Of a stretch of 64,000 bases of DNA, positions 51,974-60,909 are shown piece by piece (positions within the stretch are counted from its first letter, which is position 1; each line of letters starts with the position of its first letter). The position numbers and the translations under genes are program-made. Source of the DNA: CAZBQJ01 sp964494085 (GTDB lineage: Bacteria; Patescibacteriota; Gracilibacteria; UBA1369); assembly GCA_964494085.1 (NCBI GenBank), contig CAZBQJ010000003.1, forward strand, positions 124,001-188,000, read 5' to 3'. Under the pieces are notes generated by a model. That model worked only from the letters and a program-made list of their open reading frames with translations, did not search any database and was not told where the DNA came from.

Positions 51974-52639
51974 TTAGCCCAGGATATAACCACTACATGG
52001 AATGGTTCTAATAAGCTCTGTCATCCCAAAATCATTTTCCAGGATTTTCCGGATTTTACTTATGTGCACATCTACCGTATTGGTCATGACGGTAGAATTC
52101 ATATCCCAAACGTTCTCTAAAATATTTATTCTACTCAAAATCCTTCCTCTATTTTTCGCCAAATAAAGCAACAATTCATACTCTTTATTACGTAGATAAA
52201 TCTCCTTTTTACCTTTTACCAAAACTCTTCTATTCAAATTTAATTCTATCTCATCGAGTTTAATGCTACCGAAGTCCATATATTCCTTTAGCCTGGTGAT
52301 TGACTTCAGGTCATCCAAAAACAAAGTATAATTCAGTGGCCAAAAATAAAATCTAAAAGTAAAATCCCGACTTATTTTTCCAAAGTTTCCGATTTTCTCA
52401 TAATCATCCAGGATAAAAAAGCAATCTCGATCTGCCAGCCAATCCATCAATTCAGAAATCGGAAAATAAGTGCGATCAAATACCACCGCGGCATAATTTT
52501 CATTGGCAATTTTCATGGATTCTCTAAATTGCTTTGAATCAGTAAACAAGATTTGTTTACTCTCAATTTTATTCTGCTTTAAAAAATTGCTTAAACTTTC
52601 CAAAGGTTTGTCTACTGACGAAACAATTAATACTTTCAT
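51974..52639 (-). CDS. OmpR-type regulator with degenerate receiver
   Basis: 221 residues. C-terminal OmpR/PhoB winged helix (about 125-221; KEYELLLYLAKNRGRILSRI, NTVDVHISKIRKIL, IRTIPCSGYIL). The receiver-like N-terminus keeps an Asp in AAVVFDRTYF but has SS where the acidic pair should be (LIVSSVDKP), and WPLN where the conserved Lys-Pro is expected. It is probably not controlled by ordinary phosphorylation. No histidine kinase nearby. Promoter TTGACT, 17 nt, TGTTAT at 52656-52684 on the minus strand. Confidence 0.85.
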   Translation of the reverse strand: MKVLIVSSVDKPLESLSNFLKQNKIESKQILFTDSKQFRESMKIANENYAAVVFDRTYFPISELMDWLADRDCFFILDDYEKIGNFGKISRDFTFRFYFWPLNYTLFLDDLKSITRLKEYMDFGSIKLDEIELNLNRRVLVKGKKEIYLRNKEYELLLYLAKNRGRILSRINILENVWDMNSTVMTNTVDVHISKIRKILENDFGMTELIRTIPCSGYILG

Positions 52640-52750
52640 ATAAAATAATTAAAGGATAACAGGATAATTGAATTAGCAAGTCAATCCAAATCCTCACTTT
52701 TATGAAATTCCATTTTTTCTCTAGTCAAAACCAATTTTACATATTAAATT

Positions 52751-52776
52751 AGTGTTGTCCGATTTCGGACAACACT
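52751..52776. promoter_or_regulatory. perfect 26-bp palindrome touching the rlmN start
   Basis: AGTGTTGTCCGA, TT, TCGGACAACACT: 12-bp arms, perfect, ending 1 nt before the ATG at 52778. An AT-rich -10-like run (TATTAAAT, about 52742-52749) lies directly upstream. It could be a repressor operator at the transcription start or an RNA hairpin that hides the start codon. Confidence 0.85.
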
Positions 52777-52777
52777 T

Positions 52778-53797
52778 ATGAAAGACCCAGAACACATTAA
52801 AGCAGTACTGACAGCACACAATATCCCCACATTTCGCTTGAAACAGCTTTTAAACGCAGTATTCCAGCAGGGGATTTGTGACTATCAGGAAATTTCCACA
52901 TTTTCGTCAGACATCCGCACTGTCTTGAGCGAGGAACTTCCTATTTATTCAATTAAACCTGTCCTCCATGTGGTTTCAGAAAAACGAAATACTGAGAAAG
53001 CCCTCTTCGAAATAGTCGGTGGGCAAAAGATCGAGGCAGTTTTGATGAAATATCGTGACGGCCGGAACTCCATTTGTATATCTTGTCAGGCTGGTTGCCA
53101 AATGGGCTGTCATTTTTGCGCAACCGGGAAGATGAAATTTGGTCGTAATCTCACTTATGAAGAAATTTTTGATCAGGTCCTTTATTTCCACCAACGGCTC
53201 CTCAAGCAGGGTGAAAGAATTTCCAATATAGTCTTTATGGGTATGGGGGAACCTTTAATGAATTACGATCAAGTGATCAAATCAATCTATTTACTAAATG
53301 CTCCAGACTACCTGGGTTTGGCTGCACGGCGGATTACCGTTTCTACATCAGGGCTGGTTGATGGAATCAAAAAGCTTACTGAAGAGCCATTACAAATCAA
53401 TTTGGCACTCTCGCTCCACGCTCCCAATCAACAATTGCGTGAAAGAATTATGCCCATAGCCAGACGCTGGCCAATCGATCAACTTCTCGCGGCAATTGAC
53501 GAATATAGCAAAAAAAACAATCGACGCGTTTCCTATGAATATGTGATGTTAAAGGGGATTAACGATACTCCCGAAATCGCCGAACAATTGGCGGAAATAA
53601 GTCGAGATAAACTTAAACATATCAACATTATTCCTTATAATTCCACTGACATTGCCGATATTTCTGGAAGTGACCGTGGAACCATTCTCAATTTTCAAAA
53701 AATCTTACAAAATGCCGGAGTCAGTGCTACAGTCAGAGTAACCATGGGTGAAGATATCGCCGCGGCTTGTGGACAATTAGCAAATAAGAATAAATAA
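52778..53797 (+). CDS. rlmN: 23S rRNA/tRNA adenine-C2 methyltransferase RlmN
   Basis: 339 residues. Radical-SAM enzyme making m2A2503 in 23S rRNA (and m2A37 in tRNA). Cluster motif CQMGCHFC (CxxxCxxC), NIVFMGMGEPLMNYD, RITVSTSGLVDGI, NLALSLHAP, and the C-terminal methyl-carrier Cys in GEDIAAACGQL. Starts against a perfect palindrome. First of rlmN-DUF3467-glyS. Confidence 0.95.
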   Translation: MKDPEHIKAVLTAHNIPTFRLKQLLNAVFQQGICDYQEISTFSSDIRTVLSEELPIYSIKPVLHVVSEKRNTEKALFEIVGGQKIEAVLMKYRDGRNSICISCQAGCQMGCHFCATGKMKFGRNLTYEEIFDQVLYFHQRLLKQGERISNIVFMGMGEPLMNYDQVIKSIYLLNAPDYLGLAARRITVSTSGLVDGIKKLTEEPLQINLALSLHAPNQQLRERIMPIARRWPIDQLLAAIDEYSKKNNRRVSYEYVMLKGINDTPEIAEQLAEISRDKLKHINIIPYNSTDIADISGSDRGTILNFQKILQNAGVSATVRVTMGEDIAAACGQLANKNK

Positions 53798-53804
53798 TTT
53801 AAGT

Positions 53805-54065
53805 ATGGACAAACCAGAACAGACAAAAGTAAATTTAAAAATTGAACCGGCCATGGAGCAGGGAATTTATTCAAACGCCGTCTCTATCCATGTCAATCAT
53901 AATGAAGTTATTCTCGATTTTGGCTATATGATGCCAAATCAAGATCCGGTTACGATCAAGTTGGTCGGGCGGATCAACCTCACTCATCAGACCGCCGAAA
54001 GTTTAATGAATGTTCTCTCCAATGCCCTTTTGGATTGGAGGAATAAAAACAAAAAATCTAATTAA
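53805..54065 (+). CDS. DUF3467 small protein
   Basis: 86 residues. Matches the DUF3467 pattern: IYSNAVSIHVNHNEVILDFGYMMP, then VGRINLTHQTAESLMNVLSNAL. Found in many bacteria, function unknown. 7 nt after rlmN and 8 nt before glyS, so in one operon. Confidence 0.85.
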   Translation: MDKPEQTKVNLKIEPAMEQGIYSNAVSIHVNHNEVILDFGYMMPNQDPVTIKLVGRINLTHQTAESLMNVLSNALLDWRNKNKKSN

Positions 54066-54073
54066 GTACAGCT

Positions 54074-55489
54074 ATGTCTACAGAAGCCAATATGGATAAG
54101 ATTATTTCCCTTTGCAAAAGAAGGGGATTCGTTTTCCCCGGGTCAGAAATCTATGGGGGTTTAGCCAACACCTGGGATTATGGGCCACTAGGGGCACAAC
54201 TCAAAAAGAATCTCAAGGATATCTGGTGGAAAACCTTTGTAGAAAGGCGTTTGGATATTGTTGGCTTGGATTCAGCCATTTTGATGAATCCCACAGTTTG
54301 GGAAGCCTCCGGACATGTGACCAGTTTTAGTGATCCTTTAATGGATTGTAGAAAATGCCATTCACGGGAAAGAGCGGATAAGTTAATTGAAAAATGGCAA
54401 CATGAAAATGATTCCGCAGAAAAACCCGCCAATTGGGCAGGCGAAAAGACTCCGTCTGCTGATCTCCTGAAATTTATTTTAGCCAAAAAAATTATTTGTC
54501 CGGTCTGCGGAGCATGTGATTGGACTGAACCAAAAGCCTTTAATTTAATGTTCAAAACCAAACAGGGTGTGGTAGAAGAGGATTCCAAGGACATTTATTT
54601 GCGACCAGAAACCGCTCAAGGTATTTTCGTCAATTTTAAAAATGTTTTAGATACAGCACGTAAAAAATTACCTTTTGGGATCGCTCAAATCGGTAAGGCT
54701 TTCCGCAATGAAATCACTCCGGGAAATTTTATCTATCGCACACGTGAGTTCGAGCAAATGGAAATTGAATACTTTTTTGATCCCGCCGAAACTTCTTGGC
54801 AAGATTTAATGAAGAAATGGAAGGATGATGGTTTTGATTATGTTGTCAATAAGTTGGGAATAAATGAACATCTTCTCCGCTTTCGTGACCATGATCCGGA
54901 TGAATTGTCTCATTATTCCAAAGGTACAACTGATATAGAATTTAGATTCCCTTTTGGTTGGGGAGAATTGTGTGCAGCCGGAGCCTATCGAACCAACTAT
55001 GATTTAATGCAACACGAAAAATTTTCAGGTCAAAAACTAACCTATCTCGATCCATATACCAATAAGATTTCCACCCCTCATGTAATTGAACCGAGTTACG
55101 GTGCTGATCGCCTCACCTTGGCGGTGCTGTTGAGCGCCTATCACGAAGAGGCAATTGAAGGTGATGAAACCAGAGTTGTAATGAAATTCAAACCTCATCT
55201 CGCGCCGATCACCGTGGCCATCCTCCCTCTTGTCAACAAGCTAAATGAGCAGGCTCAAATTTTGGCTCAGACTCTCATCAAAGATTTTCGGATTGATTTT
55301 GATACATCCGGCTCTATAGGGAAACGTTATCGTCGCCAAGACGAGATCGGAACACCGTTCTGTATCACCTTTGATTTTGAAAGTCTGGAAGATCAAGCCG
55401 TTACTGTACGAGACCGCGATACTATGGATCAGGAAAGAATTAAAATAGCTGATCTCCCGACATTCTTTCAGCAAAAACTTCAATACTAA
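54074..55489 (+). CDS. glyS: glycyl-tRNA synthetase, dimeric type
   Basis: 471 residues. Single-chain, alpha2-type GlyRS (Thermus/eukaryote-like, not the alpha2-beta2 bacterial form). Starts with CKRRGFVFPGSEIYGGLANT; class II motifs FLPRPETAQ-like YLRPETAQGIFVNF, motif 2 IGKAFRNEITPGNFIYRTREF, motif 3 EPSYGADRLTLAVL; C-terminal anticodon-binding domain. Cys pairs (CRKCHS, CPVCGAC) suggest zinc. Confidence 0.95.
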   Translation: MSTEANMDKIISLCKRRGFVFPGSEIYGGLANTWDYGPLGAQLKKNLKDIWWKTFVERRLDIVGLDSAILMNPTVWEASGHVTSFSDPLMDCRKCHSRERADKLIEKWQHENDSAEKPANWAGEKTPSADLLKFILAKKIICPVCGACDWTEPKAFNLMFKTKQGVVEEDSKDIYLRPETAQGIFVNFKNVLDTARKKLPFGIAQIGKAFRNEITPGNFIYRTREFEQMEIEYFFDPAETSWQDLMKKWKDDGFDYVVNKLGINEHLLRFRDHDPDELSHYSKGTTDIEFRFPFGWGELCAAGAYRTNYDLMQHEKFSGQKLTYLDPYTNKISTPHVIEPSYGADRLTLAVLLSAYHEEAIEGDETRVVMKFKPHLAPITVAILPLVNKLNEQAQILAQTLIKDFRIDFDTSGSIGKRYRRQDEIGTPFCITFDFESLEDQAVTVRDRDTMDQERIKIADLPTFFQQKLQY

Positions 55490-55573
55490 AATATATTTCC
55501 AGAATCAAGCAATAAGAAGCTGGCGATTATTACCAAAATTCCGCTATTGGAAGAGCAGAATTCTCCCCAGGTG

Positions 55574-55582
55574 TGTTATAAT
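55574..55582 (+). promoter_or_regulatory. extended -10 promoter of TraG-like gene, copy 2
   Basis: TGTTATAAT, with TATAAT at 55577-55582. Leader about 14 nt to ATG 55603. No matching -35. Confidence 0.5.
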
Positions 55583-55602
55583 AAAAAGAATTAAAAAAAA
55601 AC

Positions 55603-58155
55603 ATGTCAGACTTCGCCATAATCAATCCCCTCGAACAAATCACCAGTGGTGATTATTTTGGCTATATCAACCTCTTTATCTGGATAGTAGTAGGCTGGTT
55701 AATCTTACGCTTTTTAGTTGGGATGATTAGATTCTTCTTTATTCTCTGGCAGAATCGGTCGATGGTCTATCTGAAAATCAGAGTACCTCGTGAAGATTCC
55801 CAAAAGGACAATGAGAAAAAGGAAGAAAAGGATTTCAAGGAAAAAGTCAGTATCATGGAGCAATGTTTACGTAACATTCATGAAATCTCTGAATTAAGTC
55901 TCTCCAATATCATCCGCATTACCCTATTTGCCTCGAATATCATTTCCTTTGAGATTGTCTCGCAAAATAAAGTTATTGATTTCTACATGGTCACTCCAAA
56001 AGTATATCGAGATATTTTGGAGAAACAAATCACCTCTTATTATCCAAATGCCGATATTATTCCTGTTGATGAATATCCATTGGCTAAAAAGGGAAATTAC
56101 CTCCGTATGTATTTTGCCTATTTATCACAGGCCTATTGGTTCCCCTTTAAAACTTACAAGTATTTGGAAAATGATCCGCTCAATAATCTCACCAATGTTT
56201 TCTCCAAGTTGGAAGAAGATGAATTAGCAGGAATCCAAGTTGTTTTGCGCCCTTACAAATCAAAAAAATACAACAGGACTATCGAGAAAAATGCCTCTGC
56301 TTTATTTAAGGGAAAACCTTTGCGCAAGTTCAATATCCCTGGTTTAGGACTCCTGAATAGTCTTTTTGTCGGGTTATTCCTGGGTTACGATAAGGTGATC
56401 AAGGATAAACCTCAATCAGAAAGTGGTTTTGTCAGAATGTTACAACCTTTGGAAGAGAGATCAAAGCGGATGGGGGAGAAAGCTGCCCAACCTCAATTCA
56501 AATCGGTAATCAGGATCTTTGCTTCAGCCAAGACGTCTGGTCGCGCCGAACAAATAACTAACGGGATCAATCTGGCCTTTAGTATGTATACGGACGAGTC
56601 AGCCAATTGGTTTCAAACTCGCAGAATCGTGCCGCTTGATCTGATCAATAATCGACTAATGAAATTTAATTATAATAACAGATTGATCGATACTGGGGCC
56701 TGGACTACTACTGCCCTCGGCCCATTTGGAGAAAAACATAATGTTTCCAGTCCTGAAGAAATCGCTTCTATTTTTCATCTTCCCAGTAGTCGGTACAATC
56801 ATTCGCCAACCATTAACTGGTTGCCTTACAAAGTCTTGCCTGCTCCGGTAGACACTCCTACCGAGGGAGTTTTGTTGGGTTATAATGTCTATCGCGGAGT
56901 CAAACGAGAAATTCACATGTTACGCGATGATCGGACCAGGCACCATTATTGCATTGGAAAATCCGGTTCCGGAAAATCTGTTTTTCTCAGTTATCTGGCC
57001 AGACAGGACATTATTGCTGGCGATGGACTGGCCGTCATAGATCCCCACGGCGACTTAATTGAAGAATTAATCACCTTTGTCCCCAAAGAACGTGCCAAAG
57101 ATTGCGTCATTTTCAATCCGGCTGACACAGAACGCCCGATGGGTCTAAATATGCTTGAAGCAAATTCTCCTGAAGAAATGGATATGGCCTCCAGCCAAGC
57201 CACTGAAATCTTTATCAAATTATTTGGTGATGAAATCTTTGGTCCACGCATTCAACATTATTTCCGCAATGCCTGTCTTACTTTGATGGAAGATACTGAA
57301 GAAGGCGCCACGCTAATCGACGTACCGCGGATGTTTGTCGATGATGAATTTATGAAATACAAAGTCAGTAAAACAAAAAATCCTGTTGTCCGTTCGTTCT
57401 GGGAGCAGGAATATGCGCATACAGGAGACCGTGAAAGACAGGAGATGATTCCTTATTTCTCATCCAAATTTGGACCGTTCATTACGAACTCCATCATGAG
57501 AAATACCATTGGCCAAACCAAATCAGCCTTCAATTTCCGCACAGCCATGGATAACCAACAAATACTGCTGATCAATTTGTCTAAAGGTAAAATTGGTGAC
57601 TTAAATACACAATTATTAGGACTCGTAATCGTGGCCCGTATTCAGATGGCTGCCATGAGTCGCGTCGATCTGGCTGAGGATCAGCGCAAGGATTTTTATC
57701 TATATGTAGATGAGTTTCAGAATTTCGCCACTGATAGTTTTTGTTCAATCCTTTCTGAAGCACGTAAATATCATTTGGCCTTGATTATGGCCCACCAGTA
57801 TATCAAGCAATTGGAAAAGAAGCAGGATACCTCTATCCGTGATGCTGTATTCGGTAACGTGGGAACCATGATGTCCTTCAAAGTTGGCGCGGATGATGGT
57901 GAGTATCTGGCCAAAGAATATGCTCCGGTATTAACAGAACAAGACATCATCTCTATCGCCAATTATAAAGCATATATAAAACTGAACATTAGAAACACCA
58001 CTTCTCGACCTTTTTCCCTGGAAACCATCTACGACATGAAAGGTTCAAACAAGCAGGTTGGCGATATCATCACCCAATACTCTCGAATTAAATATGGTCG
58101 TAAAAAGGAATTTGTCGATCAGGAAATTCGCGCTCGTATCGGGATAGATACTTAG
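55603..58155 (+). CDS. TraG/VirD4-like membrane ATPase, copy 2
   Basis: 850 residues; same family as 39906-42380 and similar over almost the whole length. Membrane helix at about residues 22-52. Walker A GKSGSGKS at about residue 452, DPHGDLIEELI, Walker B DFYLYVDEFQNF at about 697, MAHQYIKQLEKKQD. Shared stretches such as NEIFGPRIQ/DEIFGPRIQ and ITNSMMRN/ITNSIMRN show the duplication. Probably the motor of a type IV-like transfer or secretion apparatus, perhaps as hetero-oligomer with copy 1. Followed after 9 nt by the LCP gene. Confidence 0.88.
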   Translation: MSDFAIINPLEQITSGDYFGYINLFIWIVVGWLILRFLVGMIRFFFILWQNRSMVYLKIRVPREDSQKDNEKKEEKDFKEKVSIMEQCLRNIHEISELSLSNIIRITLFASNIISFEIVSQNKVIDFYMVTPKVYRDILEKQITSYYPNADIIPVDEYPLAKKGNYLRMYFAYLSQAYWFPFKTYKYLENDPLNNLTNVFSKLEEDELAGIQVVLRPYKSKKYNRTIEKNASALFKGKPLRKFNIPGLGLLNSLFVGLFLGYDKVIKDKPQSESGFVRMLQPLEERSKRMGEKAAQPQFKSVIRIFASAKTSGRAEQITNGINLAFSMYTDESANWFQTRRIVPLDLINNRLMKFNYNNRLIDTGAWTTTALGPFGEKHNVSSPEEIASIFHLPSSRYNHSPTINWLPYKVLPAPVDTPTEGVLLGYNVYRGVKREIHMLRDDRTRHHYCIGKSGSGKSVFLSYLARQDIIAGDGLAVIDPHGDLIEELITFVPKERAKDCVIFNPADTERPMGLNMLEANSPEEMDMASSQATEIFIKLFGDEIFGPRIQHYFRNACLTLMEDTEEGATLIDVPRMFVDDEFMKYKVSKTKNPVVRSFWEQEYAHTGDRERQEMIPYFSSKFGPFITNSIMRNTIGQTKSAFNFRTAMDNQQILLINLSKGKIGDLNTQLLGLVIVARIQMAAMSRVDLAEDQRKDFYLYVDEFQNFATDSFCSILSEARKYHLALIMAHQYIKQLEKKQDTSIRDAVFGNVGTMMSFKVGADDGEYLAKEYAPVLTEQDIISIANYKAYIKLNIRNTTSRPFSLETIYDMKGSNKQVGDIITQYSRIKYGRKKEFVDQEIRARIGIDT

Positions 58156-58164
58156 ACCGTCGTT

Positions 58165-59355
58165 ATGACCACACAAAAACAAATTTCCAAATTAAAAATA
58201 TCAAGCTATATCCTAGGTCTTATCTTAGTGATTCAAGTTATCGGTACAGTGTTTTACTTTAGGAGTTCCAATGTACTGCATTCAGTCAGCCTACAGAAAA
58301 TCGACTCATTGATCAATGAAATCGGTGATTTGAAAAATGAAAATCAATTTCTCAATCAAAAATTAAACGACCGGGCGGAAGAAAACCAACTGAATGAGGA
58401 AACTCTCCAGCAATTGTATCTGGAATCATCTACTCAACAGCAATCACAAAAGGAGCTTCAAAAAGGTCTCGCTTCCTATCAGGATTTTTTGTTGGGTGAA
58501 AGAAAAAGACTGAGTGATCAAACTAATGATCTTAACAATCAACTCAATCGAAAAGACCAACAAATAAATACACTCGAGCAAACCAAAGAAAATCAAAAAC
58601 AATTTCAAGATCTTAACGATAAATTGTATAGCGTTCTTCTTTTGGGAACCAATCAACGCCTGACCGACAGCATCCAATTAGCCGTAGTCGACACAGACAA
58701 GCAGAAAACCACCTTGGTAAGCATTCCACGCGATCTCTACTATGATGGACGAAAAATTAACGAATATTATGAGTTTTATGGCATCGAAAAAATTTCTGAA
58801 ATTATCCAAAAAATCACCGGAGTAGCTGTAGATAAATACGTTACTTTTAATTTTCAATCCTTTCAGGATCTGATCGATTCGATCGGTGGAGTCGATGTCG
58901 ACGTCGAAAAGAAATTGGTCGATAATAGTTACCCTACCAACAACTTTGGTTACAAAACCGTGGTTTTCAATCCCGGACTACAAAAGATGAATGGTCAAGT
59001 TGCCTTGGAATACGCTCGTAGTCGGCATTCTACTTCCGATTTCGACCGAAGCAAAAGACAGCAACAAATAATCATCGCCATCAAGCAAAAATTGGAATCA
59101 TTTGGCATTCTCAAGAATGTCGAATTCTATGTCACCGCTTTCCAAAGTCTTCAGCAAAACCTAAAAACTGATTTCAATATCCTGGAAGCCCTGCAAGTAT
59201 TTGACCAATACAAAGGCTATCAACTTTACGCGGGTAATGTCCTCAGTAACGAGAATTTTCTCTATTCATCAAAAAGTATCTCAGGACAATCCATTCTTCT
59301 TCCCAAAAACGGCTCTTTCGTCGACTTTCAAAAGAAGCTTCTAGAAATCATTTAG
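58165..59355 (+). CDS. LytR-CpsA-Psr family protein with coiled-coil stalk
   Basis: 396 residues. One membrane helix (about 13-31), a long coiled coil (about 45-150; QTNDLNNQLNRKDQQINTL), then the LCP domain (about 152-330): LYSVLLLGTN, TDSIQLAVVDTDKQ, LVSIPRDLYYDG, GGVDVDVEK, ALEYARSRHSTSDFDRSKRQ. LCP enzymes attach polysaccharides to the cell wall. The stalk is longer than usual. Operon with the TraG-like gene; tail to tail with the CarS-like gene. Confidence 0.92.
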   Translation: MTTQKQISKLKISSYILGLILVIQVIGTVFYFRSSNVLHSVSLQKIDSLINEIGDLKNENQFLNQKLNDRAEENQLNEETLQQLYLESSTQQQSQKELQKGLASYQDFLLGERKRLSDQTNDLNNQLNRKDQQINTLEQTKENQKQFQDLNDKLYSVLLLGTNQRLTDSIQLAVVDTDKQKTTLVSIPRDLYYDGRKINEYYEFYGIEKISEIIQKITGVAVDKYVTFNFQSFQDLIDSIGGVDVDVEKKLVDNSYPTNNFGYKTVVFNPGLQKMNGQVALEYARSRHSTSDFDRSKRQQQIIIAIKQKLESFGILKNVEFYVTAFQSLQQNLKTDFNILEALQVFDQYKGYQLYAGNVLSNENFLYSSKSISGQSILLPKNGSFVDFQKKLLEII

Positions 59356-59357
59356 CA

Positions 59358-59936
59358 CTACCACCAGACTTTCTTCCAGCCGATCTTATAGGCCAATACA
59401 TTAAATAAAAAATGAACTGGCGGTGTAATCAGCAAGGCCAGCAAAAGCAATTGCCAGGTACTTTGCCAGGGTAAAAATACACCCGAAAATAGCCATCCTC
59501 CCATGACAAAATCTGTTTGGTCAAAAGGAAACCAGGGTTTTCCTTCTTTGATTCCTGTTCTTCTTTTAAAAAAACTCTTCAGAGCGTCACCCAAAATGCC
59601 GCCAAATCCGATTAAACTGCCAAAGTACAATCCATATAAAACAGTTTGTCCATGCAATTTTCCTAATGGATCACCAAAATATGCCGGCAAGTAATTATAA
59701 ACAGCCACACTTATTATTCCCCCTATGCTTCCTGCCAATATTGCAGCGACAACCCCTCTAAAGGTTTTATTTTCACCCAAAATTCTCCCTTTTCCCCATT
59801 TCACCCCACCATCCAGTGGGCGAGCCAGGAACTTTAACCAGCCAAACCCTTTGAAAACAACCGGTGCGCCATTACCCAAGTAGGCCGGCAGAAACAGAAT
59901 CACTGTCATTAAAATTAGTCTTAACCAGTAGTCCAT
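59358..59936 (-). CDS. CarS/DUF46-like CDP-lipid synthase
   Basis: 192 residues, integral membrane (about five helices). Matches the CDP-archaeol synthase family: LPAYLGNGAPVVF, GRILGENKTFRGVVA, GDALKSFFKRRTGIK and PFDQTDFVMGG. CarS activates archaeal ether lipids with CTP; bacterial relatives have less certain substrates. It overlaps the CDP-alcohol phosphotransferase by 16 nt, so the two likely act in sequence: activate a lipid, then transfer a head group. Confidence 0.85.
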   Translation of the reverse strand: MDYWLRLILMTVILFLPAYLGNGAPVVFKGFGWLKFLARPLDGGVKWGKGRILGENKTFRGVVAAILAGSIGGIISVAVYNYLPAYFGDPLGKLHGQTVLYGLYFGSLIGFGGILGDALKSFFKRRTGIKEGKPWFPFDQTDFVMGGWLFSGVFLPWQSTWQLLLLALLITPPVHFLFNVLAYKIGWKKVWW

Positions 59937-60517
59937 CTACCTTTATAAAGAAGAAATAGGTTGTTTGCATTCACTATTAAAATAGTAATTGACCAAAAAA
60001 TAAGGACATAATCAAACCAGTTAATACCAGTCAGTCCCAGTAGAAAAAGACTCAGATAGACAAAATATCTACTCCAGAAAAACGGATATTTTTCTATCTT
60101 GATACCGTATTTCAGAAATTTCAGGAAATAGTCCACCAATATATTTATTAAATACAGCGCAGCCCAAAACGCCGTGACTTTATTGAACCAGATCAGCGCT
60201 AATATTAGCGGCACCACATAGAAATTATCGACACAAACATCAAAAGTTCTGCCTTTAACCGACGTAGTTTTTGACCTGCGGGCAACTGCTCCGTCCAAAC
60301 CATCCAGGACAATATTCAAAACAATTACCAGAAAAGCAGCCAATTCAGAATAACCTACCAGCCAAACCATCGGTAAAATCAAAAGTAATCTGAAAAAAGT
60401 TATCTTGTCAGCCTTGACTCCTTTATCCGTCAACCATTTGGCGATAGGAGCAAACACTAATTCACGCCATTTCAATAATTCAAAATAGATTTTTTTGCTT
60501 TCTGTCAATTTATTCAT
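59921..60517 (-). CDS. CDP-alcohol phosphatidyltransferase
   Basis: 198 residues, about six membrane helices. Complete catalytic motif DGLDGAVARR, then GRTFDVCVD (DxxDGxxAR...GxxxDxxxD). Such enzymes join a CDP-lipid to an alcohol such as glycerol phosphate, inositol phosphate or serine. Overlaps the CarS-like gene, first of the pair. Confidence 0.9.
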   Translation of the reverse strand: MNKLTESKKIYFELLKWRELVFAPIAKWLTDKGVKADKITFFRLLLILPMVWLVGYSELAAFLVIVLNIVLDGLDGAVARRSKTTSVKGRTFDVCVDNFYVVPLILALIWFNKVTAFWAALYLINILVDYFLKFLKYGIKIEKYPFFWSRYFVYLSLFLLGLTGINWFDYVLIFWSITILIVNANNLFLLYKGRWTTG

Positions 60518-60647
60518 TTTTTTAGCAATACTTTTCTACAGAATAGCCAATATCACGATAAAAGTCTTGTCTTTTTAGCAAATAATTCCTAAAATACGCC
60601 CACAATCAAGATTATCTACCAATTCTAGATATAAAGTTAGATTCTAT
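60518..60647. other. intergenic stretch, nothing clear
   Basis: AT-rich DNA between the lipid gene pair and tRNA-Met. No gene, hairpin or strong promoter stands out. Confidence 0.5.
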
Positions 60648-60724
60648 GGCTGGGTAGCTCAGTCGGTTAGAGCGCGGGACTCATAAGCCCGAGGTCGAGA
60701 GTTCGATTCTCTCCCCAGCCACCA
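60648..60724 (+). tRNA. tRNA with CAT anticodon (elongator Met or Ile2)
   Basis: Acceptor GGCTGGG/CCCAGCC, D-arm GCTC/GAGC, anticodon loop CTCATAA, T-arm GAGAG/CTCTC with TTCGATT loop, CCA encoded. G1-C72 pairing rules out an initiator. Position 31-39 is A-G, a mismatch next to the loop. Whether it reads Met or, with lysidine, Ile cannot be told here. Confidence 0.93.
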
Positions 60725-60757
60725 AAAACTCACATTACTCCGTAGTGGGAGGTTTTT
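60724..60757 (+). terminator. terminator-like hairpin after tRNA
   Basis: AAAAAC/GTTTTT outer pairing, CAC/GTG and TAC/GTA inner stems around loop TCC, ending in a T-run. Stem is interrupted but well placed. Confidence 0.6.
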
Positions 60758-60840
60758 AATATAAAAATCACTAAGTATATTGCCATATGCTCGATTTATG
60801 TTTTTCCTTTATGCACTGCGGTAAACAGCTCGTCCAGGTA

Positions 60841-60906
60841 TTGAGTTATTTGGATTTTTGGAGTATACTTTGAAGATTTGTTCTATAGATCCAAATACTC
60901 CAAAAA
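60841..60906 (+). promoter_or_regulatory. promoter with two-module inverted repeats, GH130 operon
   Basis: TTGAGT (60841-60846), 17 nt, TATACT (60864-60869). Module A, TTTGGAT (60849-60855), returns inverted as ATCCAAA (60889-60895). Module B, TTTTTGGAGTA (60855-60865), returns inverted as TACTCCAAAAA (60896-60906), 3 nt before the ATG. The order is A, B, A', B'. It looks like paired operators flanking the start site, or a pseudoknot if both were in RNA. Confidence 0.65.
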
Positions 60907-60909
60907 GCC

